Positions 52,583-61,150 of a stretch of DNA of 64,000 nt are shown piece after piece. Made by a program: the position numbers and the translations under genes. The stretch lies in the NCBI RefSeq assembly GCF_013409785.1, contig NZ_JACCBV010000001.1, positions 3,472,001 through 3,536,000 on the forward strand. Reading direction: 5' to 3'. The notes under the pieces were generated by a model, which did not search any database, was not told where the DNA came from, and saw only the letters and a program-made list of their open reading frames with translations. Each line of letters begins with the position of its first letter. Position 1 is the first letter of the stretch. Source of the stretch: Microbacterium immunditiarum. GTDB taxonomy: Bacteria > Actinomycetota > Actinomycetes > Actinomycetales > Microbacteriaceae.

Positions 52583-53446
52583 CTACGTCGCCGCGAGGCG
52601 CTCCTTCTCCTCGGCGATGTCGAAGTTCGCCGGAGGCCACTGCGGGTCGATGACTTCGATCGTCTCGAGCAGGAGCGCCTGCACGGCGAGCCGCGCGTAC
52701 CACTTGCGGTTCGCAGGGACGACGTGCCACGGCGCGTACTCGGTCGAGGTGCGCTCGAACGCCGTCTGGTACGCGCTCATGTAGTGCGGCCACATCGCGC
52801 GCTCGTCGACGTCGCCGGGGTTGTACTTCCAGTGCTTGTCGGGCCGTTCGAGCCGCTCCATGAGGCGTGCACGCTGCTCTTCGTACGAGATGTTCAGCAT
52901 GACCTTGATGATGCGAGTCCCGGCATCCGTCAATCGCTTCTCGAAGTCGTTGATCGCGCCGTAGCGCCGCTCGATCTCCTCGGGCGGCGCGAGCTCGCGC
53001 ACGCGCCCGATGAGAACGTCCTCGTAGTGCGAGCGGTCGAACACGCCGATGAAGCCGGGCTCGGGCACCCGCTTCTCGACGCGCCACAGGAAGTCCTGCG
53101 CGAGCTCCTCGGGCGTCGGCTTCTTGAACGACGTGAGCGCGATGCCCTGCGGGTCGACCGAGCCGACGACATGCCGGATGATCCCGCCTTTGCCCGCGGA
53201 GTCCATCGCCTGAAGCACGAGCAGCACCGAGGCATCCGTCGCGTCGACGCGACTCTGCGCATACAAGCGCTCCTGCAGCTCGCTCAGCTCTTGGGCGCCG
53301 GCGGCGAGGTCTTCGGCGGACTGCTCCTTGTCGCCGGAGTAGCCCGGGGTGGCTTCGGGATCGACGCTCGTGAGCACGAATCCCTCGTTCACGCGCAGGA
53401 TCTCGCGGGCATCGGCGTCCCAATAGCGCTGGCTGGTCGCTGTCAT
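52583..53446 (-). CDS. ppk2: Polyphosphate kinase 2 family protein (polyP:nucleotide phosphotransferase)
   Basis: A 286/287-residue PPK2. Walker A is LQAMDSAGKGGIIRHV, lid FDRSHYEDVLIGRVRELAPP includes the DRSxYED motif, and NISYEEQRARLMERLERPDK with KWKYNPGDVDERAMWPHYM-type sequence follow. PPK2 enzymes transfer phosphate from polyphosphate to ADP/GDP or AMP. The single-domain length suggests class I or III; the class is not certain by eye. ATG 53446 is preferred over an ATG 19 codons upstream because CAGTAT lies 6 nt before it. Confidence 0.93.
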   Translation of the reverse strand: MTATSQRYWDADAREILRVNEGFVLTSVDPEATPGYSGDKEQSAEDLAAGAQELSELQERLYAQSRVDATDASVLLVLQAMDSAGKGGIIRHVVGSVDPQGIALTSFKKPTPEELAQDFLWRVEKRVPEPGFIGVFDRSHYEDVLIGRVRELAPPEEIERRYGAINDFEKRLTDAGTRIIKVMLNISYEEQRARLMERLERPDKHWKYNPGDVDERAMWPHYMSAYQTAFERTSTEYAPWHVVPANRKWYARLAVQALLLETIEVIDPQWPPANFDIAEEKERLAAT

Positions 53447-53452
53447 GCGTTC

Positions 53453-53458
53453 ATACTG
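53453..53458 (-). promoter_or_regulatory. Leaderless-type promoter of ppk2
   Basis: CAGTAT on the minus strand, 6 nt before the ATG at 53446. Lies within the gap to menD, which starts on the same strand. Confidence 0.4.
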
Positions 53459-53465
53459 GCGTACG

Positions 53466-55328
53466 TCAGCGCTCGAGCGGCACCTCGATGAGCTGCCGAC
53501 CACCCACAGGCGACGTGAGCACCTGGTCGAGCGCCGACCGCGTGGTCACGCGGTGGTATTCCCACCCGTACGCGAGCGCGAGGTGTTCGAGGCGCGCGCC
53601 GTGCGGCGTGTAGAGCACGCGGTCCATCGCCTCGTCGCTCGCGACTGCCGCGACTTCGAGTCCGTCGAAGATCGTGCCGCCTCCGTCGTTGCCGACGATC
53701 ACCTGGATGCGCGGCTCCTCCTCGTGCGGCGGCAGCAGCAGCGCGCCGACGTCGTGCAGCACCGCGAGGTCGCCGAGCAGCACACGCGTCACCCCCGGAC
53801 GCCCGTCGGCCTGACTCGCGAGCGCGATTCCGAGAGCGGTCGCGACGGTGCCGTCGATCCCCGCGAGACCGCGGTTCGAGTGCACCGGAACGCGCTTGCC
53901 GCCGAGCACCGCGTCGGCGACCCGCACGAGCCGCGACGATCCGAACACGAGCCGGTCATGCGGCCACGTCGCGCGCCACACCGCGTCCACCAGAGCGGTT
54001 CGGTCGACGGGAGCCCGCAGCACCTCGAGCTCCGACGAGATCGCCCCGAGCCGCTCGCTCGGCACGGTCGACGCGAGGGCCGCGGCATCCGGGGCAGGAG
54101 GAGACAGATCGACGGATGCCGCGCGCGACGCCCGCATCCACGCGCCCAGCCACTCGCGATCCGTCTCGCCGGTCGCGACCGCGACCTCGTCGACGGCGAC
54201 AGTCGCCCCGTTGAGGTTGAGCGGCTCCCCCGGTCCGCGCACCGCGAGCGCCTCGACGTCGGGGCGCGACAGCAGGGCGGCCGTCTCGCGCGCGAGGGTC
54301 GGATGCCCGAACACGACGACGCGCTCGACGCGCCCGCCGAGCTCGGGGGCAGCCACGAGAGTGCGATAGCCATGGATGAGGTTGCGGCCGAAGCGCGCGC
54401 CGCTCACGATCTCGGCGACGAGCGGCCACCCGCCCGCGTGGGCGAGGGCCTCGGCATCGGGCCCTGCGTCGGCGCCCGCCAGCACGATCGTGCGCGGGCC
54501 TCGCTCGAGCACGTGCGGGCCGTCGGGGTCGGGCGGGACGTCGGCTTCGCCGATGCCGCCGCCGCCCTGGTACAGCGCGCCGGACGGCTCATCGGCGGGA
54601 TCGGCGACGACGGGTGCCGCGTCGAGGTCGACGTGCTCTTCGACCGCGAGCTCGGCCGAGTGGACCGCGAGCCACGAGGGAAGGTCGCCTCCGAGCGGCT
54701 CGCGATACGGGACGTTGAGGTGCACAGGACCGGGTGAGCGAGTGCCGACGCCGAGCGCCGCGTCGACCGCCTCGGCGGCGACCGCGCGCAGCATCGCGCT
54801 CTGCTCGGATGCGCCGTCCGGGTCGACGGCATCGGCCACGGGAAGGTCGGCTTCGAAGCGGACGTTCGGCGAGAACATGCCCGGCTGTCGCGTGGTCTGG
54901 TTCGCGCCGACGCCGCGCAGCTCGGGCGGGCGATCCGCCGTCAGCAGCAGGAGCGGCACGCCCGCGTGATGCGCCTCCAGCGCGGCCGGAAGGAGGTTCG
55001 CGGCGGCGGTGCCCGACGTGCAGACGACGGCGGCCGGCATCCGCGTCTCTCGCCCGATGCCGAGCGCCGTGAAGCCCGCGACGCGCTCGTCGATGCGCAC
55101 GTGCAGGCCGATCGCGCCGCGGCGCTCGAGTTCGGCGGCGACCAGCGCGAGGGACTGCGAGCGCGATCCGGGGCTCACGACGATGTGGCGTACGCCGCGC
55201 TCGACGAGTGCTCCGAGGAGGGCTGCCGCGGCATCCGTCGCCGGTGATTCGACCCCGCGGACGGTGGCCGCGAGTGGATCGTCGCCGGCAGCGCCGGGCT
55301 CGCCGACGGCCTCCGGGTCGTCGCTCAC
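53466..55328 (-). CDS. menD: SEPHCHC synthase (2-oxoglutarate decarboxylase-type ThDP enzyme)
   Basis: A 620-residue ThDP enzyme. The N-terminus GALVERGVRHIVVSPGSRSQ with S-R-S, then HVRIDERVAGFTALGIGRET with the catalytic Glu, SGTAAANLLPAALEAHHAGV and LLTADRPPELRGVGANQTTR are MenD hallmarks; GPVHLNVPYREPLGG marks the middle domain. It joins isochorismate and 2-oxoglutarate in menaquinone synthesis. GTG 55328 lies 2 nt after the PLDc_N stop; the start is not fully certain since a 30-residue acidic stretch precedes the conserved domain. Confidence 0.95.
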   Translation of the reverse strand: MSDDPEAVGEPGAAGDDPLAATVRGVESPATDAAAALLGALVERGVRHIVVSPGSRSQSLALVAAELERRGAIGLHVRIDERVAGFTALGIGRETRMPAAVVCTSGTAAANLLPAALEAHHAGVPLLLLTADRPPELRGVGANQTTRQPGMFSPNVRFEADLPVADAVDPDGASEQSAMLRAVAAEAVDAALGVGTRSPGPVHLNVPYREPLGGDLPSWLAVHSAELAVEEHVDLDAAPVVADPADEPSGALYQGGGGIGEADVPPDPDGPHVLERGPRTIVLAGADAGPDAEALAHAGGWPLVAEIVSGARFGRNLIHGYRTLVAAPELGGRVERVVVFGHPTLARETAALLSRPDVEALAVRGPGEPLNLNGATVAVDEVAVATGETDREWLGAWMRASRAASVDLSPPAPDAAALASTVPSERLGAISSELEVLRAPVDRTALVDAVWRATWPHDRLVFGSSRLVRVADAVLGGKRVPVHSNRGLAGIDGTVATALGIALASQADGRPGVTRVLLGDLAVLHDVGALLLPPHEEEPRIQVIVGNDGGGTIFDGLEVAAVASDEAMDRVLYTPHGARLEHLALAYGWEYHRVTTRSALDQVLTSPVGGRQLIEVPLER

Positions 55329-55329
55329 G

Positions 55330-55815
55330 TCAGGAGATGGCGCCGCGGTGGCCGCGCGGGTCGTCCTCGCCGTCGCCCGGGCGATCCGTAGGCCGCTCGA
55401 CGGCAGGCTCGGCACCGCGCTTCGGAGGCGTGGGCGGCGCGTCGTCCGGCGGGGTGACCGGGTTGATCGGAGTGATCGGGTTGCTCCAGCGCGGGTCGTC
55501 GGCCTCGGCGTCGAGCTGCGCGAGCTCTTCCTCGAGGCGGCGGATGCGCTCGTCCTGGTCGGAGATCGAGCCGATGCGACCCAGGAACTCGGGGTCGTCG
55601 TCGGGGGCGCGGGGCGCGACCATCTGCGACGCGCGTGCGCGGCCGATGACGAACCACAGGATGCCGCCGAGCACGGGGAAGATCACGACGATGAGGATCC
55701 ACACGGGCTTGCTCACACCGCGGTGCTTCGTCGGCGGCTGGATGGCGCAGTCGACGATGCTGTACACCCAGAACACGGCGGCCAGCAAGGCCCCGATCAG
55801 CAGCACCCTCGTCAC
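55330..55815 (-). CDS. PLDc_N-domain membrane protein
   Basis: A 161-residue protein with two membrane helices (RVLLIGALLAAVFWVYSIVD; KPVWILIVVIFPVLGGILWF) separated by CAIQPPTKHRGVS, the phospholipase D N-terminal module found alone in many actinobacteria. The rest is a charged helix (DERIRRLEEELAQLDAEADD) and a Pro-rich tail. GTG 55815, 7 nt after TAGGAT, is preferred to the upstream ATGs. It precedes menD with a 1-nt gap and is probably its operon mate. Function unknown. Confidence 0.85.
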   Translation of the reverse strand: MTRVLLIGALLAAVFWVYSIVDCAIQPPTKHRGVSKPVWILIVVIFPVLGGILWFVIGRARASQMVAPRAPDDDPEFLGRIGSISDQDERIRRLEEELAQLDAEADDPRWSNPITPINPVTPPDDAPPTPPKRGAEPAVERPTDRPGDGEDDPRGHRGAIS

Positions 55816-55822
55816 GCCTCCC

Positions 55823-55828
55823 ATCCTA
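55823..55828 (-). promoter_or_regulatory. Leaderless-type promoter of the PLDc_N-menD transcript
   Basis: TAGGAT on the minus strand, 7 nt before the GTG at 55815. Confidence 0.5.
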
Positions 55829-55925
55829 GGCGCGCGCGGCGAGAAGTGGCCGGTCGTCATGGAACCGTCGTGAACCCCTCAGGCTCCGCCCAGCCTCTCG
55901 GGATGGGCGGCCCGAACCGGCGAAC

Positions 55926-55931
55926 TACGAT
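55926..55931 (+). promoter_or_regulatory. Leaderless-type promoter of the DUF4229 gene
   Basis: TACGAT, 6 nt before the ATG at 55938. Confidence 0.5.
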
Positions 55932-55937
55932 GGAGGC

Positions 55938-56231
55938 ATGCGAACGCGCTCGGCCCTCGTTTATACGGTGCTGCGGCTGCTGGCGTTCTTCGTGCCGTTC
56001 GGGATCTTCATGCTCTTCCCGATCATGCGCGAGTACTACTGGCTGTCGGCGATCTTCGCCGCGCTCATCGGGCTGAGCCTCTCCATGATCTTCCTGCGTC
56101 GACCCCTCGAAGAAGTGACGTCAGGCCTCGCCGAGCGCCGCACGCGCGCGAAGGACGAACGCTCCGACGAAGACGTCGAAGACGAAGTCGCGCACGGGCC
56201 GGATGCCGCGCCCGACCGCCCTCAGCCCTGA
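55938..56231 (+). CDS. DUF4229 small membrane protein
   Basis: A 97-residue protein with two helices (LVYTVLRLLAFFVPFGIFML; YWLSAIFAALIGLSLSMIFL) and a charged C-terminal tail (RRTRAKDERSDEDVEDEVAH). It matches DUF4229, common next to men genes in actinobacteria. Function unknown. It converges with menA. Confidence 0.85.
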   Translation: MRTRSALVYTVLRLLAFFVPFGIFMLFPIMREYYWLSAIFAALIGLSLSMIFLRRPLEEVTSGLAERRTRAKDERSDEDVEDEVAHGPDAAPDRPQP

Positions 56232-56238
56232 GGGGCAC

Positions 56239-57219
56239 TCACCCGACGAACGCCCAGAGCAGGAACGCGCCGTACGCGAGCGACGTGAGCGACGTCAGCC
56301 CGAGGGCCACGACGAGCTCGCGAGGCCGGCGGTACGTCCACACGATGAGGATCGCCGGCAGCGCCGCGAGGAGCGCGAGCAGCGACAGCCACGCGATGAC
56401 GTAGAACACCGCGAGCCACGCGGCGATGCCGAACGGCACGAGCACGAAGATCGTGAACAGCGCCTGCGTCGCGCGACGGCCGATGAGCACCGTGAGGGTG
56501 CGCTTGCCCGCGGCGCGGTCCTGGTCGATGTCGCGCAGGTTGTTGGCGAGCAGCACGGCGCACGCGAGCAGTCCGGCGGCGACCCCGCCGAACCATGCCT
56601 CCTGCGGAATGGACTGCACCTGCGCCCACGTCGTGCCGACTGTCGCGACGAGTCCGAAGAACACGAAGACGAACAGCTCGCCCAGGCCGTAGTAGCCGTA
56701 CGGACGTCTGCCGCCCGTGTAGAACCACGCGGCGAGGATGGCCGCGACGCCGACGGCGATGAGCCACCACTGCTGCGTGCGGATCGTGATCGCGAGGCCG
56801 GCGAGCGCGGCGATCCCGAAGAACACGAGCGCGACGGTGAGGACCGTGCGGGGCTTCGCCTTGCGGCTCGCCGTGATCCGGGCGGGGCCGACGCGGTGGT
56901 CGTCGGTGCCGCGGACACCGTCGCTGTAGTCGTTCGCGTAGTTGACGCCGATCTGCAGGCTCACCGACACCACGAGGCACGCGAGCGCGAGCACCCAGTG
57001 GAACGCGCGGTCGACCAGCAGCGCGGCGCCTGTGCCGATGAGGATGGGCGTCACCGCGAGCGGGAGCGTGCGCAGTCGCGCGGCGCCGACCCAGTCGCCG
57101 AACGTCGCCGGCTCGACGTGTCGCGGATCGCGCGGCGCGTGCGCCTTCTGCGGGTTCCCGCGCGGCGGCTGCTTCTTCGGGCCGGGGCGCTTGCGGTGCT
57201 TGCTCTTGGTACCTGCCAC
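56239..57219 (-). CDS. menA: 1,4-dihydroxy-2-naphthoate polyprenyltransferase
   Basis: A 326-residue UbiA-type membrane prenyltransferase with about nine helices. The first Asp-rich motif is GVNYANDYSDGVRGTDDHRV and the second NNLRDIDQDRAAGKRTLTVL. It attaches the polyprenyl chain to DHNA, producing demethylmenaquinone for MenG. The N-terminal 40 residues are Lys/Arg/Pro-rich. GTG 57219 is chosen because TAGGAT lies 8 nt before it and upstream codons are antisense to the next gene. Confidence 0.95.
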   Translation of the reverse strand: MAGTKSKHRKRPGPKKQPPRGNPQKAHAPRDPRHVEPATFGDWVGAARLRTLPLAVTPILIGTGAALLVDRAFHWVLALACLVVSVSLQIGVNYANDYSDGVRGTDDHRVGPARITASRKAKPRTVLTVALVFFGIAALAGLAITIRTQQWWLIAVGVAAILAAWFYTGGRRPYGYYGLGELFVFVFFGLVATVGTTWAQVQSIPQEAWFGGVAAGLLACAVLLANNLRDIDQDRAAGKRTLTVLIGRRATQALFTIFVLVPFGIAAWLAVFYVIAWLSLLALLAALPAILIVWTYRRPRELVVALGLTSLTSLAYGAFLLWAFVG

Positions 57220-57227
57220 GAGTCCAC

Positions 57228-57233
57228 ATCCTA
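57228..57233 (-). promoter_or_regulatory. Leaderless-type promoter of menA
   Basis: TAGGAT on the minus strand, 8 nt before the GTG at 57219. Confidence 0.45.
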
Positions 57234-57283
57234 GTGAGCGCAACCCCCTCGCCTGTGTCCCCGGTCCGATCGACAATGGCCCC

Positions 57284-57664
57284 ATGCTCGAAATCGGAAC
57301 GACGGTGCTCACCGTCGAAGACATCGACCGTGCGGGCGACTTCTGGCGCGCCGCCCTCGGCTACGTCAGCCGCCGCGAGCCGAGCGACGACTGGGTCATC
57401 CTCGACCCGCCCGAGGGTCCGCACGGGCGCGCGTCGATCGCCCTGTCGAAGACCGGCTACCCGCAGCACTATCCGCCCCGGCTGCACCTCGACCTCTACG
57501 CATCCGACCAGCAGGCCGAGCTCGAGCGCCTGCGCTCCCTCGGCGCGCGCGACGTCGACTGGCACGGCTACCCGCCCGCCGCCGATTACGTCGTCATGGA
57601 AGACACCGAGGGCAACCGCTTCTGCGTGGTCGAGGCGCCGGAGTGGTTCTCCGGCGAGGAGTGA
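57284..57664 (+). CDS. VOC (glyoxalase/bleomycin-resistance) family protein
   Basis: A 126-residue protein: TTVLTVEDIDRAGDFWRAAL, PRLHLDLYASDQQAELERLR and YVVMEDTEGNRFCVVEAPEW are the paired beta-alpha-beta-beta-beta units. The HLDLY and the final Glu (CVVE) would form the metal site; the first-strand ligand is unclear. Substrate unknown. GACAAT 6 nt before ATG 57284 supports this start over the long frame upstream. Converges with menE. Confidence 0.87.
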   Translation: MLEIGTTVLTVEDIDRAGDFWRAALGYVSRREPSDDWVILDPPEGPHGRASIALSKTGYPQHYPPRLHLDLYASDQQAELERLRSLGARDVDWHGYPPAADYVVMEDTEGNRFCVVEAPEWFSGEE

Positions 57665-57670
57665 CGCGCG

Positions 57671-58825
57671 TCAGTGGAGCGCCGCGATCGCGCGACGGAT
57701 CGCCTCGCGGTCGGGCTTGCCCGACGGGAGCATCGCGAGCTCGTCGACGAGCACGAGCCGGGACGGCCGGGCATGCGGGCCGATCTCCGCCTCGACGGCG
57801 GCTCGCGCTGCCGCGAGCTGGAGGGACTCGCTGCGGCGCAGGGCTTCACCCCGTGATGCGACGACGACGGATGCCTCGCCCCACGTGGCATCCGCAACAC
57901 CCACGACCACGGCAGTGGCCAGACCCGGCACCGACCGCACGATGCGCTCCACGCGATCCAGCGAGATGTTGATGCCGCCCGAGATGATGACGTTGTCGAG
58001 GCGCCCTCGCACGCGCAGCACGCCGTCCTCGATGAGGCCCGCGTCGCCTGTGCGATACCACCGGACGCCGTCCGCATCGCGCACGAACACGGCGTCCGTC
58101 ATCTCGGGATCGCCGAAGTAGCCGTCCGCGAGCGTCGGCCCGGAAAGGCGCACCTCGCCGTCGACGATCGCGATGCCGACGCCGTCGAGCGGGCGGCCGT
58201 CGTAGACGCATCCGCCGCTCGTCTCGGTCGCGCCGTACGTGCGAGCGATGCGCACGCCGACGGCCTGCGCGCGCTCGAGGGTCGCGGGGGGAAGCGCCTG
58301 TCCGCCGACGAGGATGCGCTCGAACGAGCGCAGCGCGGCGAGGACCGCCTTGTCGTCATCGGCCGCGTCGAGGAGCTTGGTGAGCTGAGCGGGCACGAGC
58401 GACGTATACGTCGGGATCCGTTCGCCTCGCTCGGTCGACGCCATCGTGGCCGCCGCCGCGGCGAACGCCTGCGGGGTGAACGTGCCCGCCAGGAGCGCGG
58501 GCTCGCGCCCCGCGACGATCGAGCGGACGAGGACCTGGAGTCCCGCGACATAGGCCGCCGGCAGGGCGAGCAGCCACGCGCCCTTCCCGATGCGGGCGAA
58601 CGTCGCGAGCGCGCTCGCTGTGAGCGCGTCGCGGCTGAGGACCACGCCCTTGGGGATCCCGGTCGAACCGGACGTCGTCACGACGACGGCGGTGCCCGCG
58701 CGCACCTCGCCCGGAGCGTCGTGGATGAGCCCGAGCCCCATCGCAGGACCGGCGCCGTGCAGGGCGGCACGCAGCCCCCGCAGCACCTCGCGCGGGTCGT
58801 CGTCGACGAGGGGTTCGAGTCTCAT
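57671..58825 (-). CDS. menE: o-Succinylbenzoate-CoA ligase
   Basis: A 384-residue acyl-CoA synthetase, the short form usual in actinobacteria. The AMP motif is TTSGSTGIPKGVVLSRDAL; then RTYGATETSGGCVYDG, WYRTGDAGLIEDGVLRVRGR, LDNVIISGGINISLDRVERI and the C-terminal LPSGKPDREAIRRAI with the catalytic Lys. It activates OSB for MenB. The ATG is 7 nt after the menB stop. The N-terminus found in longer MenE proteins is absent; motifs needed for catalysis are intact. Confidence 0.95.
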   Translation of the reverse strand: MRLEPLVDDDPREVLRGLRAALHGAGPAMGLGLIHDAPGEVRAGTAVVVTTSGSTGIPKGVVLSRDALTASALATFARIGKGAWLLALPAAYVAGLQVLVRSIVAGREPALLAGTFTPQAFAAAAATMASTERGERIPTYTSLVPAQLTKLLDAADDDKAVLAALRSFERILVGGQALPPATLERAQAVGVRIARTYGATETSGGCVYDGRPLDGVGIAIVDGEVRLSGPTLADGYFGDPEMTDAVFVRDADGVRWYRTGDAGLIEDGVLRVRGRLDNVIISGGINISLDRVERIVRSVPGLATAVVVGVADATWGEASVVVASRGEALRRSESLQLAAARAAVEAEIGPHARPSRLVLVDELAMLPSGKPDREAIRRAIAALH

Positions 58826-58832
58826 CGCGGCA

Positions 58833-59729
58833 TCAGAAGTACCACGGGTAGGGCGACCAGTCGGGCTCGCGCTTCTCGAGGAACGCGTCGCGACCCTCGA
58901 CGGCCTCGTCGGTTCCGTACGCGAGGCGCGTCGTCTCACCCGCGAACACCTGCTGGCCGACGAGTCCATCGTCCACGGCGTTGAACGCGAACTTGAGCAT
59001 GCGGGCGGCGGTCGGGGACTTCGTGAGGATCGTGCGGGCCATCGCGACGGCCTCGCGCTCGAGGTCGGCGTGGGGCACGACGCGGTTGACGGCGCCCATC
59101 TCGTACGCGCGCTGGGCCGAGTACTCCTCGGCGAGGAAGAACACCTCGCGCGCGAGCTTCTGGCCGACCTGCCGCGCGAAGTACGCGGACCCGTAGCCGG
59201 CGTCGAACGAGCCGACGTCGGCATCCGTCTGCTTGAACCGCCCGTGCTCGGCCGACGCGATCGACAGGTCGCACACGACGTGCAGCGAGTGCCCGCCGCC
59301 CGCAGCCCAGCCCGGGATCACCGCCATGACGACCTTGGGCATGAACCGGATGAGCCGCTGCACCTCGAGGATGTGCAGGCGGCCGGCCCGCGCAACGTCC
59401 GTCACGGAGTCGGAGTCGGAGTACTTGTAACCGTCGCGGCCGCGGATGCGCTGGTCTCCGCCCGAGCAGAACGCCCAGCCCCCGTCCTTCGGGCTCGGAC
59501 CGTTGCCGGTGAGCAGAACCACCCCGATGCGCGGATCCTGCCGTGCGATGTCGAGGGCCTGGTAGAGCTCGTCGACGGTGTGCGGGCGGAACGCGTTGCG
59601 CACCTCGGGCCGGTCGAACGCGATGCGGGCGATGCGTCCGTCGGTCGAGACGTGGGCGGTGATGTCGGTGTAGTCATCAGCGCGCGGGGCGACGACCCAC
59701 TCGTCCGGATCGAACAAGTCGGAGACCAT
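58833..59729 (-). CDS. menB: 1,4-dihydroxy-2-naphthoyl-CoA synthase
   Basis: A 298-residue crotonase-fold enzyme. AFCSGGDQRIRGRDGYKYSD, PGWAAGGGHSLHVVCDLSIA, KQTDADVGSFDAGYGSAYFA and the C-terminal EKREPDWSPYPWYF are the MenB hallmarks. It closes OSB-CoA to DHNA-CoA. Leaderless: TAGGCT 6 nt before the ATG. Transcribed together with menE. Confidence 0.97.
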   Translation of the reverse strand: MVSDLFDPDEWVVAPRADDYTDITAHVSTDGRIARIAFDRPEVRNAFRPHTVDELYQALDIARQDPRIGVVLLTGNGPSPKDGGWAFCSGGDQRIRGRDGYKYSDSDSVTDVARAGRLHILEVQRLIRFMPKVVMAVIPGWAAGGGHSLHVVCDLSIASAEHGRFKQTDADVGSFDAGYGSAYFARQVGQKLAREVFFLAEEYSAQRAYEMGAVNRVVPHADLEREAVAMARTILTKSPTAARMLKFAFNAVDDGLVGQQVFAGETTRLAYGTDEAVEGRDAFLEKREPDWSPYPWYF

Positions 59730-59735
59730 GGCCCC

Positions 59736-59741
59736 AGCCTA
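59736..59741 (-). promoter_or_regulatory. Leaderless-type promoter of menBE
   Basis: TAGGCT on the minus strand, 6 nt before the ATG at 59729; it overlaps the stop of the next upstream gene. Confidence 0.55.
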
Positions 59742-60692
59742 GTTGCGGCCGCGCGCGGCCTTGATCACGCCATCCGCGGTGCTCCAGATCGCGATGCCCG
59801 CGATCACGAAGCCGACGACCACCGACAGCACGCCGTGCACCTCGGCCCCGCTGTCCCCGGCCACGGTCGGCCAGAAGTCGGGGTTGATGAGGCGGCCCTC
59901 GAAGAGCAGCCACAGTGCGGGCAGCGCGACCGCCGCGTTGAGGATGCCGTTGGAGACGGCGAGCGTGTACGTCCAGCCGCGTGAGGCGTACACCGCGATG
60001 GCCAGCAGCGCCTCGAGCGCAATGATCACGAAGAGCCCCGTGATCCACCACGGCCACAGACCGTCGTCGAGGAGCGGCACACCGGGGTGCAGCGGGGCCA
60101 GGCCGATGAAGTGATCCCACAGGATGACGCCGACGGCGATCGCGAGGAACACCAGGCTGCCGATGAGGTCACCCAGGCCGGCGCCCCTGGGGCGCGGCTC
60201 GGGGAGCTGTTCGGGGGTCCACTTCGTCGAGTTGATGGTCTCGTGGCCGGTGCGCTCGAGCACCACGAAGACGAGCGTCGTCCAGAACGCGAGGTGCACG
60301 ATGATCTGGAAGACGACGGCCACCGTCGTGCCGATGACCGCGCCCACGGTCGCCCCCGACAGCGTCTGGCCGAGCGCGACGCCGAACGCCGCGCACACGG
60401 GCACGATCGCGAGCAGCAGCTTGAGCAGCCGCCACCAGTCCAGGAAGTAGCGCGGCCCGACGAGCCACAGCGGGCGGTCGGTGTAGCCGGCGGCGAGCAC
60501 CTCTGGATCGCCCAGCTGGGTGAGCACCGCGTACTCGGCGGAGTCCCGGGACTCGCCGGCTTCCATCCGGGCGTCGATCTGGTCCTCGATCGAGACGCGC
60601 AGCTCGGCGGACAGGTCGGCGCGCTGGCGTTCGGGCACGGTGCGCATCGCCGCGTCGACGTAGCGGTCGGTGAGGGAAGCCGTCATGGTCAT
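59739..60692 (-). CDS. Permease-prefix-domain membrane protein paired with PadR (second copy)
   Basis: A 317-residue protein. N-terminal helical domain (PERQRADLSAELRVSIEDQI, SRDSAEYAVLTQLGDPEVLA) then about six to seven membrane helices. GGAG 6 nt before the first ATG supports it as start; an ATG two codons later is possible. It follows a PadR gene by 12 nt, as at 50372-51623, but has no ABC genes. Function unknown. Confidence 0.85.
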   Translation of the reverse strand: MTMTASLTDRYVDAAMRTVPERQRADLSAELRVSIEDQIDARMEAGESRDSAEYAVLTQLGDPEVLAAGYTDRPLWLVGPRYFLDWWRLLKLLLAIVPVCAAFGVALGQTLSGATVGAVIGTTVAVVFQIIVHLAFWTTLVFVVLERTGHETINSTKWTPEQLPEPRPRGAGLGDLIGSLVFLAIAVGVILWDHFIGLAPLHPGVPLLDDGLWPWWITGLFVIIALEALLAIAVYASRGWTYTLAVSNGILNAAVALPALWLLFEGRLINPDFWPTVAGDSGAEVHGVLSVVVGFVIAGIAIWSTADGVIKAARGRN

Positions 60693-60704
60693 GTCGTTCT
60701 CCGA

Positions 60705-61046
60705 TCAGTCGTTGCCCGCAGCGGGCAGTCCGTCGATCGCGGCGGCGATCGCGCGGAAGTCTTCGGTCAGTGCGGCGGCGAGCCGGGCGCCGGCGGGGCT
60801 CGTGCGGTAGAACTTGCGAGGGCGCGCCTCGTCGGTGTTCCACTCGCTCGTCAGGTGGCCCTGCTTCTCGAGCCGTCGCAGGAGCGGGTACAGCGTGTTG
60901 GCGTCGGTGTCGAACCCTCGAGCCTGCAGGTCTTCGAGGAGGCCGTAGCCGTAACCGGGCTGCTCGAGGAGTCGCAGACACGCGAGCACGACCGTGCCGC
61001 GGCGCAGCTCCTGCAGGTGCGTCTCGAGGGCTTCGGTTTCGCTCAT
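60705..61046 (-). CDS. PadR-family transcriptional regulator (second copy)
   Basis: A 113-residue winged-helix protein: RGTVVLACLRLLEQPGYGYG, RGFDTDANTLYPLLRRLEKQ and NTDEARPRKFYRTSPAGARL are PadR signatures. TACAGT lies 7 nt before the ATG, exactly as for the other PadR gene, inside a region of short inverted repeats (CACACTGTACTGTGTG), so autoregulation is likely. It controls the membrane protein downstream. Confidence 0.93.
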   Translation of the reverse strand: MSETEALETHLQELRRGTVVLACLRLLEQPGYGYGLLEDLQARGFDTDANTLYPLLRRLEKQGHLTSEWNTDEARPRKFYRTSPAGARLAAALTEDFRAIAAAIDGLPAAGND

Positions 61047-61050
61047 GCAT

Positions 61051-61073
61051 CACACTGTACTGTGTGTCACACA
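61051..61073. promoter_or_regulatory. PadR operator and leaderless promoter (second copy)
   Basis: CACACTGTACTGTGTG has inverted CACAC/GTGTG arms, and GTGTGTCACACAC adds a second half-site pair. The -10 box TACAGT (61059 to 61054, minus strand) lies inside, 7 nt before the PadR ATG. Confidence 0.62.
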
Positions 61074-61138
61074 CTATCGTCAAGGGCACATTATTCTATC
61101 GCGACGCTCCCCAAGCCTCACAGAGGCGGCGGCAGGGG

Positions 61139-61150
61139 CAGGATGGACTC
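61139..61150 (+). promoter_or_regulatory. Leaderless-type promoter of menC
   Basis: CAGGAT (61139-61144) ends 6 nt before the GTG at 61151. Confidence 0.45.
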
